Below are positions 1 to 10,000 of a stretch of 27,867 nt of DNA, one piece after another. Each line of letters starts with the position of its first letter. Position 1 is the first letter of the stretch. Made by a program: the position numbers and the translations under genes. The notes beneath the pieces are model-generated. The model had not been told where the DNA came from. It searched no databases and saw only the letters and a program-made list of their open reading frames with translations. Source of the DNA: Saprospiraceae bacterium UBA2329 (GTDB lineage Bacteria > Bacteroidota > Bacteroidia > Chitinophagales > Saprospiraceae); the NCBI GenBank assembly GCA_002344975.1, contig DDUV01000107.1, forward strand, positions 33,030 to 60,896, written 5' to 3'.

Positions 1-2
1 CA

Positions 3-21
3 TTTATTTTTGCCCCACTAC
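3..21. repeat. Left copy of 19-nt terminal inverted repeat
   Basis: The sequence TTTATTTTTGCCCCACTAC here is the exact reverse complement of the last 19 bases of the window (27849-27867). Similarity stops immediately on the inner side of both copies. Read outward from the window, both ends give GTAGTGGGGCAAAAATAAA, which is what one would expect if the same mobile element, with terminal inverted repeats, abuts each side. No transposase gene lies inside the window, so the element identity is not established. Confidence 0.6.
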
Positions 22-43
22 CAAGAGTGTAAAAGAAAACGAA

Positions 44-51
44 TACCTTTG
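44..51 (+). promoter_or_regulatory. Bacteroidota -7 element for the DUF2339 gene
   Basis: TACCTTTG fits the Bacteroidota -7 consensus TAnnTTTG and ends 23 nt before the ATG at 75, implying a leader of about 18 nt. I find no convincing -33 TTG at the usual 17-23 nt spacing, so this is a half-supported promoter. Confidence 0.45.
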
Positions 52-74
52 GCATTGGCCTAAAACACATTGCC

Positions 75-2408
75 ATGCCAAGTGAACAAGAATCCATACG
101 CCTGTTGGAGGAAAAACTTCAGGCGCTCATTGCCCGGCAGGAGCATCTGACGGAAGACATAGCGCAGTTGCGCACCGAAATCAACCGGGTGAAAACAGGC
201 GTTCGCATGGCGGCATTGCCCAAAGACGAACTGCTCAGCGATTGGGCGCCCGTTCAAGGCGGCATGTTTGAATCGGACAGGCCCGCCGCGCAGGTTCCGC
301 TGCTGCCGAAGCCACAGCCCGAACCGATAAGACCGGAGCCACGAGCGCCCAAGGCCAAGTCTGATCTGGAGAAGTTCATCGGCGAAAATCTCATCAACAA
401 AATAGGCATCGCCATCACCATCATCGGTGTGGGCATCGGCGCCAAATATGCCATTGACCACGAACTTATCAGCCCGCTGATGCGCATTATAGCGGGCTAT
501 GTGTTCGGGCTGGCCATGCTGGGCGTGGCATTGCGGCTCAAGCCGACGTACACCAATTTCAGCGCTGTGCTCCTGAGCGGCGCCATGGCCATTTTGTATT
601 TCATCACTTACGCGGCGCATGGATTTTATGATTTGATACCGCAGGGCGCCGCCTATGCGCTGATGGTTTTGTTCACTGTTTTTACGGTGGTGGCGGCATT
701 GTATTATAACATGCAGGTCATCGCGCACATCGGTTTGGTGGGCGCTTATGCCGTGCCGTATTGGTTGGGCGGCGACCCGGAGCGGCCCGTATTGTGGTTT
801 GTTTACATCGCCATCATCAATGCCGGGATATTGATTCTGGCCTTCAAAAAATACTGGCGCACACTGTTCCTTTCCGCGTTTGGGCTGACCTGGCTGATGT
901 TTTCCACCTGGTATGGGTTTTCGTACAAAGAGTCGCTGCACGTTTCGCAGTCGCTTATCTTTTCCACCCTGTTTTTCGGCATTTTTTATGTAGCTTTTCT
1001 GGCGCACAAGTTGGTTCAAAAAGCCCCGTTCCACCTCGCAGACATTGCCATTGTGGCGCTCAATTCGCTCATCTTTTTTGGTTTGGGATACAGTATTTTG
1101 ATAGAACACGATGGGGGAAAGGATTACTGCGGGCTGTTTGCGTTGGCCATTGCCGCTGTTCATGCCGTAGCCGGCCGGGTGATTTATAAACAAAAAGAAA
1201 CGAGTGCAAGCCTCACCAACCTGGCGGCGGGCATGGGGCTGCTTTTTGCTGCCTGGGCCGTGCCGATACAGTGGGACGGCAATGTGGTGACGCTCGTTTG
1301 GGCGGGCGCTGCGGTGCTGTTGTTCTGGACAGGCCGAACGCGAAGCTGGCCGTTTTACGAAGCCGTCGCGTATGTTTTTATGGTATTGGCTTCGCTGAGT
1401 TTGTTGGACGATTGGACGAGATATTACTGGGAAGATGGCCGCGCCAATGATTTTCGCACTTTGCTCAATATCCGTTTTTTGAGTTCGGTGCTGTTCCTCG
1501 CCGCATTCGGCTACATTTTTCTGCTGAACAAAAACTCCCGCTACCCTTCGGAATGGGCGGTCAAAAACGGCATACGCAGCATTGTCTCCTATACGCTGCC
1601 GGCGGTGTTGCTGTTTGTATTGTACAGTGCGTTTTTTCAGGAAATCAGCGATTATTGGGATCAATTGGAGAGGAGTTCGGTCATTGCAATCAAGCACGAG
1701 GAGGGATTTACTGAAAAAATATGGAACCCTTACCTGCCTCATTTTCAGGCGATATGGCTGCTGAGCTACACACTTTTTTTCCTCACCTTGCTGGCTGTAG
1801 CCAATATGCGGCTGTTTAAAAACAAACTGCTGGCTGCCGTCAACTTAGTGGGATTGGTAATCGTCATTTTTGCATTTATCACCGGAGGTTTTTACGAATT
1901 GAGCGAGTTGCGCAGTCTCTACGTCCGGCCCCGACAGCCTGCTTTCTTTCAACCCGATGTTTCAGGCATCGTCGTCAGGTACATTTCGCTTGCGTTTTTG
2001 GCCGCTGCATTGATGGCCTGCGGGCGATATGTGAAGGAATATTTTGCACAGCCTCCGTTCAAAATCGGCTTCGACCTGCTGCTGCACCTGTCTGTCCTCA
2101 TTGCGGCAAGCACAGAGATGGCAGGCTGGATGGACATGGCGCACTCGGCTCAGTCCAACAAGCTGGCGCTCAGCATTCTTTGGGGCGTCTATGCTTTGCT
2201 GCTGATCGTACTCGGCATCCGCGCCCGCAAAAAACATCTGCGGATAGCGGCCATCGGCTTGTTCGGCATCACGCTCCTCAAGCTGTTTTTTTACGATCTG
2301 GCCCATTTGGATACCATTTCAAAAACCATCGTGTTCGTGTCGCTGGGCTTGCTGCTGCTTGGTATTTCATTCCTGTACAACAAGTACAAGGGGGCGATGG
2401 AGGAGTAG
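75..2408 (+). CDS. DUF2339 polytopic membrane protein
   Basis: This 777-residue protein begins with a hydrophilic coiled-coil-like segment (about residues 1-45, rich in Glu, Gln, Leu and Arg) and a Pro/Lys linker (about 70-95). It then continues as a long run of hydrophobic helices, probably twenty or more, to the C-terminus. This arrangement is that of the DUF2339 family of inner-membrane proteins, whose biochemical role is unknown. The first hydrophobic stretch, with GENLINKIGIAITIIGVGIG near residues 99-118, is characteristic of the family. The ATG follows a TAnnTTTG element at a normal distance, which supports the start. The gene stands alone on its strand and converges on the nuclease gene downstream; I see no clear terminator in the 106-nt gap between them. 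Family membership is fairly sure, function is not. Confidence 0.88.
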   Translation: MPSEQESIRLLEEKLQALIARQEHLTEDIAQLRTEINRVKTGVRMAALPKDELLSDWAPVQGGMFESDRPAAQVPLLPKPQPEPIRPEPRAPKAKSDLEKFIGENLINKIGIAITIIGVGIGAKYAIDHELISPLMRIIAGYVFGLAMLGVALRLKPTYTNFSAVLLSGAMAILYFITYAAHGFYDLIPQGAAYALMVLFTVFTVVAALYYNMQVIAHIGLVGAYAVPYWLGGDPERPVLWFVYIAIINAGILILAFKKYWRTLFLSAFGLTWLMFSTWYGFSYKESLHVSQSLIFSTLFFGIFYVAFLAHKLVQKAPFHLADIAIVALNSLIFFGLGYSILIEHDGGKDYCGLFALAIAAVHAVAGRVIYKQKETSASLTNLAAGMGLLFAAWAVPIQWDGNVVTLVWAGAAVLLFWTGRTRSWPFYEAVAYVFMVLASLSLLDDWTRYYWEDGRANDFRTLLNIRFLSSVLFLAAFGYIFLLNKNSRYPSEWAVKNGIRSIVSYTLPAVLLFVLYSAFFQEISDYWDQLERSSVIAIKHEEGFTEKIWNPYLPHFQAIWLLSYTLFFLTLLAVANMRLFKNKLLAAVNLVGLVIVIFAFITGGFYELSELRSLYVRPRQPAFFQPDVSGIVVRYISLAFLAAALMACGRYVKEYFAQPPFKIGFDLLLHLSVLIAASTEMAGWMDMAHSAQSNKLALSILWGVYALLLIVLGIRARKKHLRIAAIGLFGITLLKLFFYDLAHLDTISKTIVFVSLGLLLLGISFLYNKYKGAMEE

Positions 2409-2514
2409 AGGGGGAAATGCCGCTGCCGGGAAAGATGTGTGGCGGGGGGAACGAAATAGTAAAGAGGACGCACTGCGCGTGAGGGCTTTTTTTAATGGAG
2501 GCTGAAGGGCTGGA

Positions 2515-3429
2515 TTATTCCAATTTTTTTAGTTCCTCCTCCGACAGCCCGGTTTCAAGTACCGCATCTTTGATCGGCATGCCCGTGCGCAGCAGCAGGC
2601 GGGCTAATTTGATTCGGGCGTCATGTGCTTGCTCCAGCGCCCGTTCTTCTCGCGCTTTTGCTTCTTCTGCCGTTCGCTTATAGTACGCCTTATCTGCCTC
2701 CTGCTGAGCGAAAATGGCTTCCACTTCTTCTTCTGCGCGCAACTTGGCGCGTATTTCTTCCTCCTGAAGTGGCCGCTGAAGGTACTCCGCTATGTCTTCA
2801 AAGCCTTCCGGCACCTCTTGCAAATCGAGGATGTATTTTTGTTCCATGACCCAGGCTTGATTGAATAATGTGAGAAATTGCTCAATGCGGCTGCGGCGCT
2901 CTTTGGGCAGGCGGCGCACCTGCAAGATACAGGTAGTATGCGTGAGCATATCTATGAAGTCGCTCTGGAGGTCCAATTCCTGCTGGCTCGACATGTCCAT
3001 GATCTTGTGGTTCACCTTGACGGCGACGTGTGGAATGTCTTCCACATTGTACCCCAGTATGTAAATGGAGATGATGGGCAGGGCACTGTCGTGTTCTACC
3101 TGTGTTTCGGGGTCTTTGGCCCTTATTTTTTGTGTGTAGGCCAAGCCGAGATAACTGCGAAAACGCAACACATTGGTGGGCAGCTTGGATTTTTGCAGTT
3201 CGATGAGTACGGTTTCCTTTCTGCCGTTTTCATCCAAGATGAGGGCCTTGAAATCCAAACGATACAGGGTGAAGCGCCGGTCTTCGTCTTCTACGACGAC
3301 TTCTTGTTGCGACAGTTCCAGTTCCAGCACCTCCTTTTCCAGAATGACGGACAGTACCTTGCGGGCCAATTTGTCATTGGACATCAGGTACTTGAAGGCG
3401 TGGTCGTATAGTGGATTGGCGATTTTCAT
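2515..3429 (-). CDS. Rpn/PD-(D/E)XK nuclease family protein (transposase-like)
   Basis: The 304-residue product starts MKIANPLYDHAFKYLM, the typical opening of Rpn-type proteins (PDDEXK_2 family, often labelled putative transposase). The nuclease core is visible as Asp59 in YRLDFKA followed by Glu77-Leu-Gln79-Lys80 in the strand VLIELQKS, matching D-(x)n-ExQK. Residues about 215-275 are a Glu/Arg/Ala-rich coiled coil, and the tail LRTGMPIKDAVLETGLSEEELKKL is the predicted-regulatory helix pair often seen at the C-terminus of these proteins. Characterised Rpn proteins are DNA endonucleases that stimulate RecA-independent recombination, and some act in phage defence; whether this one does is unknown. 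It is a lone gene with an excellent promoter that places the start codon only four bases after the -7 element. Confidence 0.9.
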   Translation of the reverse strand: MKIANPLYDHAFKYLMSNDKLARKVLSVILEKEVLELELSQQEVVVEDEDRRFTLYRLDFKALILDENGRKETVLIELQKSKLPTNVLRFRSYLGLAYTQKIRAKDPETQVEHDSALPIISIYILGYNVEDIPHVAVKVNHKIMDMSSQQELDLQSDFIDMLTHTTCILQVRRLPKERRSRIEQFLTLFNQAWVMEQKYILDLQEVPEGFEDIAEYLQRPLQEEEIRAKLRAEEEVEAIFAQQEADKAYYKRTAEEAKAREERALEQAHDARIKLARLLLRTGMPIKDAVLETGLSEEELKKLE

Positions 3430-3433
3430 CAGG

Positions 3434-3463
3434 CAAAGTTACGGTATTGTAGGCGAAAAACAA
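3434..3463 (-). promoter_or_regulatory. Promoter of the Rpn-family gene, apparently leaderless
   Basis: On the minus strand TTG (3463-3461) is followed after exactly 19 nt by TAACTTTG (3441-3434), a full match to the Bacteroidota -33/-7 pattern. Only four bases (CCTG) separate the -7 element from the ATG at 3429, so transcription should begin at or next to the start codon. Confidence 0.7.
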
Positions 3464-3515
3464 CGCGACCATTGCCAAAGTTGCAGGTTTATAAGGTCGT
3501 ACAAAATCGCCCCCT

Positions 3516-6500
3516 CTACCTCAGCACTACCGGCCGCTCATTATTCCGCACAGCAAGCCATACCCGCGTGCCATCGGCCAACTGGAGCGGCTGCACCCGC
3601 CGGAACTGCCCCGTCAGCGCCAAGCCCGATTGCGCCATAGGAGGCATGGCCCAGGTGCCGGCGCCTTTGTTGAGCAACAAAGCGCCATAGGAAGCATCGT
3701 AACGGCCCATCTGGATATTACATTCGTAAAAATTGCCCAGCAACACAGCATCGGCCCGTTTGTCTGCATTGAAATCTCCGACGAAACCGGCCATGATGGG
3801 CGCCATCTGAGCATCGGCGGGCAAGGCAGCGGGTTTAAACTTTCCATTGCCCTCGTTTTCAAAGTAATAGGAATCCAGCGTATGCGCCACATACTTTTGA
3901 GCTTTGCGCAATTGCTGCTTGCTGAATATGTCGTTGAGGCCGGCGCGGGCAAAGTCGGCGTGTTTTAAATATTTCTTTTTCACGCTCACCAACTGTTTGA
4001 CGATCTCGTCGCGGGTGGCAAACAGGCGCATTTCGCCGGCATAGTAGTAGCACAGCAATTGCTCCGGCTGCCCGTTGTCGTCAAAATCTTCGTAATACAT
4101 CGTCAGCGGGTGTTTTTCGGAGGCTGTGAGGCGGGTGTTTCGACCCAGATTGCCGCCGATGAAGTCCAGATCGCCGTCGCCGTCAAAGTCGCCGGTGATG
4201 ACGGTGTTCCACCAGCCGTAGTGTTTTCCCAAGCCGGTTTGTTGGTCGCTCAGTAGGTTCAGTTTGCCTTTTTCATTGAGGAGCAGGCGCGGCGCCGACC
4301 ACTCGCAAGCCAGCAGGAGATCGGCCTGCCTGTCGCCGTTGAAATCGGCCCAGACGGCATCTTTTACAAAACCTATCCTTGCTAAACCCGGCGCTGCTTT
4401 GTCGGTCGCGTCTTCAAAAAGGCCCTTGCCGTTGTTGCGCAACAGGAAACTGCGCGGCACTTCGCCGTATCGCCAGGGCGTGGCTCTTGCGCCGAGGAAC
4501 AGGTCCATGTCGCCGTCATTGTCAAAATCGTTGACGGCAATGCTGGAGGCCGTGAGCGCCACTTCTTTGGGCAGGGCTTGCAGGCTGCGTTCAAAATTGC
4601 CTTTGCCGTCGTTGAGGTACAAGCGGGGTAGGGTAGGGGCGTCGCCGAGGTTGTACTCGTTGCCGCCGGAGGCCACAAAAAGGTCGAGGTCGCCGTCGCC
4701 GTCCGCATCGAAAAAAGCAGCGTCCACGTCTTCCCAGATGCTGTCTTGCAGGAAAGCCGGTTGTACCGATGGGAGGAATCTGCCGTCTGGCTGTTGCAAA
4801 TTCAAAATGCCTGCCTGTCTGCGTGCGCCACCCTGATATACATCTTCCAATCCGTCGCCGTTCACATCGCCTACTGCCAGCGCCGGGCCTTCGGTAGAGA
4901 CGGCGTGCGGAATGAGCGCCTCGCGGTTAAATTCCACAAAATCATTCTCGCGGTGTACGGAATCCAAGCCCAGTTTTTCAGCAGCCATGACAGTAATGAA
5001 CGGCGCGCCGGATACCCCCCGATTGCGATAAGCGGCATAATCAAAACTACCCGTTGCGTCGGCCTGCTTCAGAGTGATGGTCTGATTGGCAGGTGACTCG
5101 CGCAAGGTCTGGAATGCGCCGCCGGGCCACACCACGGTGAGCTCCTGCACTTTGGCTGCGTTGCCCAGACCAATGTTCAGGCGGGTATCGGTGGCGGATT
5201 GGAAACCTTTGGTAGCCGATACTTCGTACAGTTGCGTGCCTTTGTCGGTGTTAACGATGACTTTGGCGCCTAGCCCCCAGTGATTGGGCGCATTGCCTTT
5301 GAAGCTGATTTTGAGGTGATTGCAATCCTGACAGGCAGACTCTTTGGTGAGATTGCGATACAGCGAGGCTTCGTCGTTCACGTTGTTGATGACCAAATCG
5401 AGGTCGCCGTCGTTGTCGAAATCGGCGTAGGCGGTGCCGTGCGAGAAGGAGGGCAGTTCGAAGCCCCAGTCGGCGGACGCGTCGGAAAAGGTGAGGTCGC
5501 CGTTGTTGCGATAAGCGAAATTGGGCAGTTTTATTTCCGGCATGAGATCGGCAATTTTGAGGTTGCGGTCGCTGATGACCTCGTCGGCCAATTGCGCCTG
5601 AATGCTGTCGGCCACCACATAGTTGATGTAGTCCATGTCGTTGGAGCGGCGCTGTATGCCGTTGGAAATGAAGAGGTCGTTCCAGCCGTCGTTGTCCATG
5701 TCCATAAACAGGGCCGACCAGCTCCAGTCGGTAGCGGCCACACCGGCCTGCAAGCCGATTTCGCTGAAGCGGACGCCGGGTTGGAGCGGGTCGTCGCCGG
5801 GCACAGCGCCGCGGTTGAGTTGGAGGGTGTTGCGGGCAAACTGGTGCGCGTAGCCGTAGTTGAGCTTGAAGCGATACACGTCAATGGGGTCTTCGGCAGC
5901 CGACATTTTGAGCATCACGGGGTCAATAGGCAGCATGTCCAAAGACACGATGTCGGAAAAGCCGTCGTTGTTGATGTCGCCCACATCGTTGCCCATCGAG
6001 AAGCGGCTGGTGTGCTGCATGCTCTCGCGAAGCACCTCGCGGAAAGTGCCGTCGCCGTTGTTGAGGTAGAGGTAGTCGTCTTCGTGGAAGTCGTTGCCCA
6101 CATAGACATCGGGGTAGCCGTCGAGGTTGAGGTCGGCGGTAGAAATGCCCAGCCCGAAGCCGATCACACTGCTGTAAATGCCGCTTTCTTTGGTCACATC
6201 GGTAAAAAAGCCGCCGTCATTGCGCAGGAGCCGGTCGGCGGCAGTGGGGTGATTTTTGTACCTCAAATCCTTCATGTAGCCAAAAGTGCCGTTGCGGTGT
6301 ACGGTGTGATTGAGCATGTACATGTCCAAATCTCCGTCCAGATCGTAGTCGAAAAAGGCAGCCTGCGTAGCGTATCCCACCAGATCGAGGCCGTATTGGG
6401 AGGCCTGGTTTTCAAAGACCGGCACGCCATCGGGGTCATTGCCCATGTTGATGTACAACTGGTTGCGCCCTCTGAATTTGAGGTGCTGCCCCAATTGCGA

Positions 6501-6899
6501 CACATAAATATCGAGCCGCCCATCGCCGTTCACGTCGGCCATGGTCACGCCGGTGGTCCAGCCCGGATCGCCGGCCACGCCTGCCTTTTGGGTGATGTCT
6601 TCAAATTTGAAATCGCCCTTGTTGAGGTACAGCTTGTTCTCCTCCTGATTGGAAGTGAAATAGACGTCGGGCAAATCGTCGCCGTTCAAATCGCCTACCG
6701 CCACGCCGCCGCCGTTGTAGAAATACATGTAATTGAAGATGTTCATGTCGCCGGTGGGCACGAGCTTGTTTTGAAAACGGATGCCGGTTTTGTCGGAACC
6801 GAGCAGTTCAAAACGGGGCGCTTCCTTTTTGCCGGCGCAATGGCTTAGCAACAGGATCGCAACAAGAGAAAAGAGAGAAAGTGATTGGTATGGTCTCAT
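3516..6899 (-). CDS. FG-GAP/VCBS repeat lipoprotein with ASPIC/UnbV domain (copy 1)
   Basis: This 1,127-residue protein has a lipoprotein-type signal ending LLLSHC (Cys21), so it is probably anchored in the outer membrane. Ca-binding FG-GAP/VCBS loops (D-x-[ND]-x-D-G pattern) occur near residues 70, 122, 184, 256, 308, 400, 493 and again from about 675 onward, indicating two beta-propeller-like halves. Between them, about residues 540-600, lies an ASPIC/UnbV domain (WGLGAKVIVN, GFQSATDTRLNIGLG, VVWPGG), the organisation of CRTAC1-like proteins. It is collinear along its length with the next gene upstream, for example the shared NGGGVA-GD and LNKG-F-FEDIT segments near the N-terminus, so the pair arose by duplication. 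It is the last gene of the susC-susD-led minus-strand operon. Its role is inferred to be a surface partner of the SusCD transporter; ligand unknown. Confidence 0.88.
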   Translation of the reverse strand: MRPYQSLSLFSLVAILLLSHCAGKKEAPRFELLGSDKTGIRFQNKLVPTGDMNIFNYMYFYNGGGVAVGDLNGDDLPDVYFTSNQEENKLYLNKGDFKFEDITQKAGVAGDPGWTTGVTMADVNGDGRLDIYVSQLGQHLKFRGRNQLYINMGNDPDGVPVFENQASQYGLDLVGYATQAAFFDYDLDGDLDMYMLNHTVHRNGTFGYMKDLRYKNHPTAADRLLRNDGGFFTDVTKESGIYSSVIGFGLGISTADLNLDGYPDVYVGNDFHEDDYLYLNNGDGTFREVLRESMQHTSRFSMGNDVGDINNDGFSDIVSLDMLPIDPVMLKMSAAEDPIDVYRFKLNYGYAHQFARNTLQLNRGAVPGDDPLQPGVRFSEIGLQAGVAATDWSWSALFMDMDNDGWNDLFISNGIQRRSNDMDYINYVVADSIQAQLADEVISDRNLKIADLMPEIKLPNFAYRNNGDLTFSDASADWGFELPSFSHGTAYADFDNDGDLDLVINNVNDEASLYRNLTKESACQDCNHLKISFKGNAPNHWGLGAKVIVNTDKGTQLYEVSATKGFQSATDTRLNIGLGNAAKVQELTVVWPGGAFQTLRESPANQTITLKQADATGSFDYAAYRNRGVSGAPFITVMAAEKLGLDSVHRENDFVEFNREALIPHAVSTEGPALAVGDVNGDGLEDVYQGGARRQAGILNLQQPDGRFLPSVQPAFLQDSIWEDVDAAFFDADGDGDLDLFVASGGNEYNLGDAPTLPRLYLNDGKGNFERSLQALPKEVALTASSIAVNDFDNDGDMDLFLGARATPWRYGEVPRSFLLRNNGKGLFEDATDKAAPGLARIGFVKDAVWADFNGDRQADLLLACEWSAPRLLLNEKGKLNLLSDQQTGLGKHYGWWNTVITGDFDGDGDLDFIGGNLGRNTRLTASEKHPLTMYYEDFDDNGQPEQLLCYYYAGEMRLFATRDEIVKQLVSVKKKYLKHADFARAGLNDIFSKQQLRKAQKYVAHTLDSYYFENEGNGKFKPAALPADAQMAPIMAGFVGDFNADKRADAVLLGNFYECNIQMGRYDASYGALLLNKGAGTWAMPPMAQSGLALTGQFRRVQPLQLADGTRVWLAVRNNERPVVLR

Positions 6900-6928
6900 T
6901 ATCAGTGAATTCGATTTTTTTGTACGGG

Positions 6929-6936
6929 CAAAGTTA
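6929..6936 (-). promoter_or_regulatory. Possible internal -7 element before FG-GAP copy 1
   Basis: The minus strand reads TAACTTTG, matching TAnnTTTG, 29 nt before the ATG at 6899. It overlaps the outer end of the palindrome at 6931-6966. No TTG is present at the -33 position, so independent expression of this gene is only a possibility. Confidence 0.35.
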
Positions 6937-6966
6937 GGAGGTAACTTCGAAGTTACCGCCTAACTT
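6931..6966. repeat. 36-nt near-perfect palindrome between the two FG-GAP genes
   Basis: The arms 6931-6948 and 6949-6966 are reverse complements with one mismatch (A at 6939 against G at 6958); the core GGTAACTTCGAAGTTACC is perfect. A degenerate direct copy of the right half follows at 6974-6990 (14 of 17 positions shared with 6947-6963). As RNA it would form a long hairpin in either direction, but no T-tract follows, so a plain intrinsic terminator is unlikely. It could be a dispersed intergenic repeat, an operator over the possible -7 element, or an mRNA-processing hairpin. Confidence 0.75.
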
Positions 6967-7004
6967 CACCATGTCGAAGTTATCTTCTAATCTCAGCCAG
7001 AAAC

Positions 7005-10000
7005 TCATCGCGGCAATTCCACGGCCTCTACCGGCCCATTGTTGAATGCGCACAAGGCCACCCGGCGATTGCCCGGCAGGCGCAGCGTTCGGACGGCTCT
7101 GGCCTCGCCCTTCCAGCTCAGCCCCGATTTCCAGGCAGGCCAATGGGCGAAATGGCCTTTCCCGTCGTTGATGAGCAGGGTGCCGTAGGAGGCATTGTAA
7201 GCGCCCACTTCGGGTTTGACGGCCGAGAGATTGCCCGTCAAAAGGATGTCGGGCAGGCCGTCGCCGTTGAAATCTTCGGGCAGTGCATCGTAAAAAATGC
7301 TGAATTGCGCCTCTTCGGGCAAAGCCTGTTGTTGCCAGTTACGGGCGGAAGTTTGCAAAAACAAAGTGGTTTCAAAATGTCCGGCTTCGAGCATCAGCGC
7401 GTCGTCCAAGTCGCTGCCGAAAACCGCCTGCACGTCTTTGTCCATGTATTCTTTGTACGAGTTGAATTTTTTCTTCACCATAGGCAATTCCTTGCCGAGG
7501 TCGTGGCGCAGAGCCATAGGGAAATACTTGCCTTTTTCCTGAAGACAGAAAATGGGTTCCAAAGCGCCGTTTTTATCAAAGTCCTTGACATACAGACGCA
7601 AAGGTGCATTTTCACTGCCCTGAAAGCGGGAGTTTTTGCCCAAATTGAGGCCCAGAACATCAAGCTTTCCGTCGCCGTTCCAGTCGGCAATGCGTACATT
7701 TTGCCACCAGCCCGCGCCGGATATGATTGTTGTTTCCGAGGCTGGGAAAGCGCCGTTTTTGTTGTAACAAACCGTCAGCGGCATCCACTCGCCGGCAATG
7801 ACGAGGTCTTGTCTGCCATCTTGGTCCAAATCGGCCGCCGCTGCGCCGGTTATCATGCCCATCTGCCGGAAAGGCGCGCCTTTGGAGACCGTCACATCGG
7901 TGAATTTGCCTTTGCCGTCGTTTTCCAACAGATACCCGGAGGCCGGCAGCCCGTAGCCGTTGGCATGGAGGCGGGCGCCGAAAAACAGGTCCACGTCGTC
8001 GTCGTTGTCAAAGTCAAAGGCGACCACACAACTCATCACCTGCCTGATTTTGGGCAATGCCGCGTCGTCGCGCACAAAGCGAATCTGCCCTCCGGCGGAC
8101 TCGTTGCGGTACAGGCGCGAAGACAAATTGGCCGATTCGTACAAAAACTCACTCCCGCCGGCAGCTACAATCAGGTCTAAATCGCCGTCGCCATCCACAT
8201 CGGCAAAAACGGCAGCTATGTCTTCAAATACCTGATCTTCTTCAAATTGCGGCACCCGAACACGCACATATTTGCCGCCCCGGTACTGCCACAACTGCCC
8301 GGCCTGCCGGTGCGCGCCGCCGAGGTAAAAATCATCTGCGCCGTCGCCGTCCACATCGCCCACTGCCAATGCCGGACCTTCGGTAGAGAGCGCATGATAG
8401 AGCAGTTTGTCGCGGTCGAAATCAATGTAGGTGTTCTCGGTGTGTCGGGGGCGGCTTTCGCCAAACATCGCATTGGCGACGGCCAATAAAGGCTTCGCTG
8501 CAGGTTTCGGCGAGGGAATATCGGCATCGGTGCAGCCGGCAGCCTTGCTGAAATCAATCGTCAGATTCGTACCTGCCTGCACCGGCCCGCCCGAAGTCCA
8601 GCGCTTGCGGTACGGGCTGAAAACGACCACAGAATCGGCTTGGGCGGCAGCCCCCAAACCAATGACCATTTCATAATCCATCGAAGACTGGAAGCCGCGC
8701 ATGGGCATATTTTCGTAGTACATCATTTGTCCGCCGGCATACACGAATACTTTCGACCCCAGTGCAAAAGTGTTCTTGCCTTCTCCTTGTATTTTGATTT
8801 TCAAGGACTTGTTTTCTGACATGGAGTTGCTGCGATTGTCGTACACCAACAGTTTTTCGTTCACATTATTGATGATGAGGTCCAAGTCGCCGTCGCCGTC
8901 CAAATCTCCATAAGCCGCGCCATTGGAGTGGGTGGGCAGTGCGAAACCCCATTCCGTCGAGCGGTCTTCAAAGCGCAAACCGCCCTGATTGGCGAAAGCG
9001 TAATTGTGAACTTTGGTGGAGGGCATGAGGTCCACAAAGCGTTTAAAATCAATTTTTTCGCCCCGTTCTGCGGCGGCGAGGTTTTCGTCGTTGGCCAAAA
9101 AATTGACGTAATCCTGATCGGTCACATCTTTGTAAATGCCGTTGCAGACAAATAAATCCTTGTGGCCATTGTTGTCTAAATCGGCAATGAGCGCGCCCCA
9201 ACTCCAGTCGGTAGCATGAACGCCCAGCACCTGCGCCACATCGCTGAAGGTGCCGTTGCCGTTGTTGAGTTGCATGGTGTTGCGCATCGCCTGATGGTGG
9301 AAACCGTTGCGCAGCGTGAGTTGGTATTGGTCGTAGGTGGTAAAGTTGGTCGTTTGTTTGATGCGCTGAAGGTCTTGCGGCAGCATATCCGTTACAAAAA
9401 TATCGGGCAGGCCGTCGTTGTTGATGTCAGCCATATCGGCGCCCATGCTGAAATTGCTGGTATGAGGCATGGCCTCGGTGAGCGCCTCCGCGAAAGTGCC
9501 GTTTTTGTTGTTGAGGTAAAGATAGTCTCGCTCGTAAAAGTCATTGGAAATATAGATATCCGGCCAGCCGTCCATATTCACATCGCCTACTGTAACGCCC
9601 AGACCAAAGCCGATGACGCTGCCATAAATTCCGGCTTTTTCGCTGATGTCCACAAAGCGGCCGTCCTGATTTTCGTACAATTTATCGCCGCCTTCTTCAT
9701 CGCGGAAGGGCCGGAGGTTGCGCAGGTTGAGGGTAGAAATGGGGCGGAACGAGTTGTTGAGTACATAGCAATCCAGATCGCCGTCGCGGTCGAAATCAAA
9801 AAAAACGGCATGAGTGGAAAAACCCTTATCGGCCAGCCCGTATTCGCGGGCCTTTTCTGTAAAAGTGAGGTCGCCGTTGTTGATAAAGAGTTCATTTTCT
9901 TTGTCGTCGCCCTTCACATCGCCGGAATTGCAGACGTAAATATCGAGCAAACCGTCGCCGTTCACGTCGGCCATCGCTACGCCGGTTGACCAGGCACGGG

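Noticed and set aside
60..1742. A 560-codon minus-strand frame opposite the DUF2339 gene
   Set aside because: It is an Arg/Gln/His-rich shadow with no recognisable motif, while the plus strand shows clean membrane helices.
2409..2514. Terminator between the convergent DUF2339 and nuclease genes
   Set aside because: There is a T-run at about 2488-2494 but no convincing stem before it.
5280..6848. A 522-codon open frame on the plus strand opposite FG-GAP copy 1
   Set aside because: It is the antisense of repeated Asp/Asn/Gly codons, giving monotonous Val/Ala/Glu/His text with no domain; the minus strand is the real gene.
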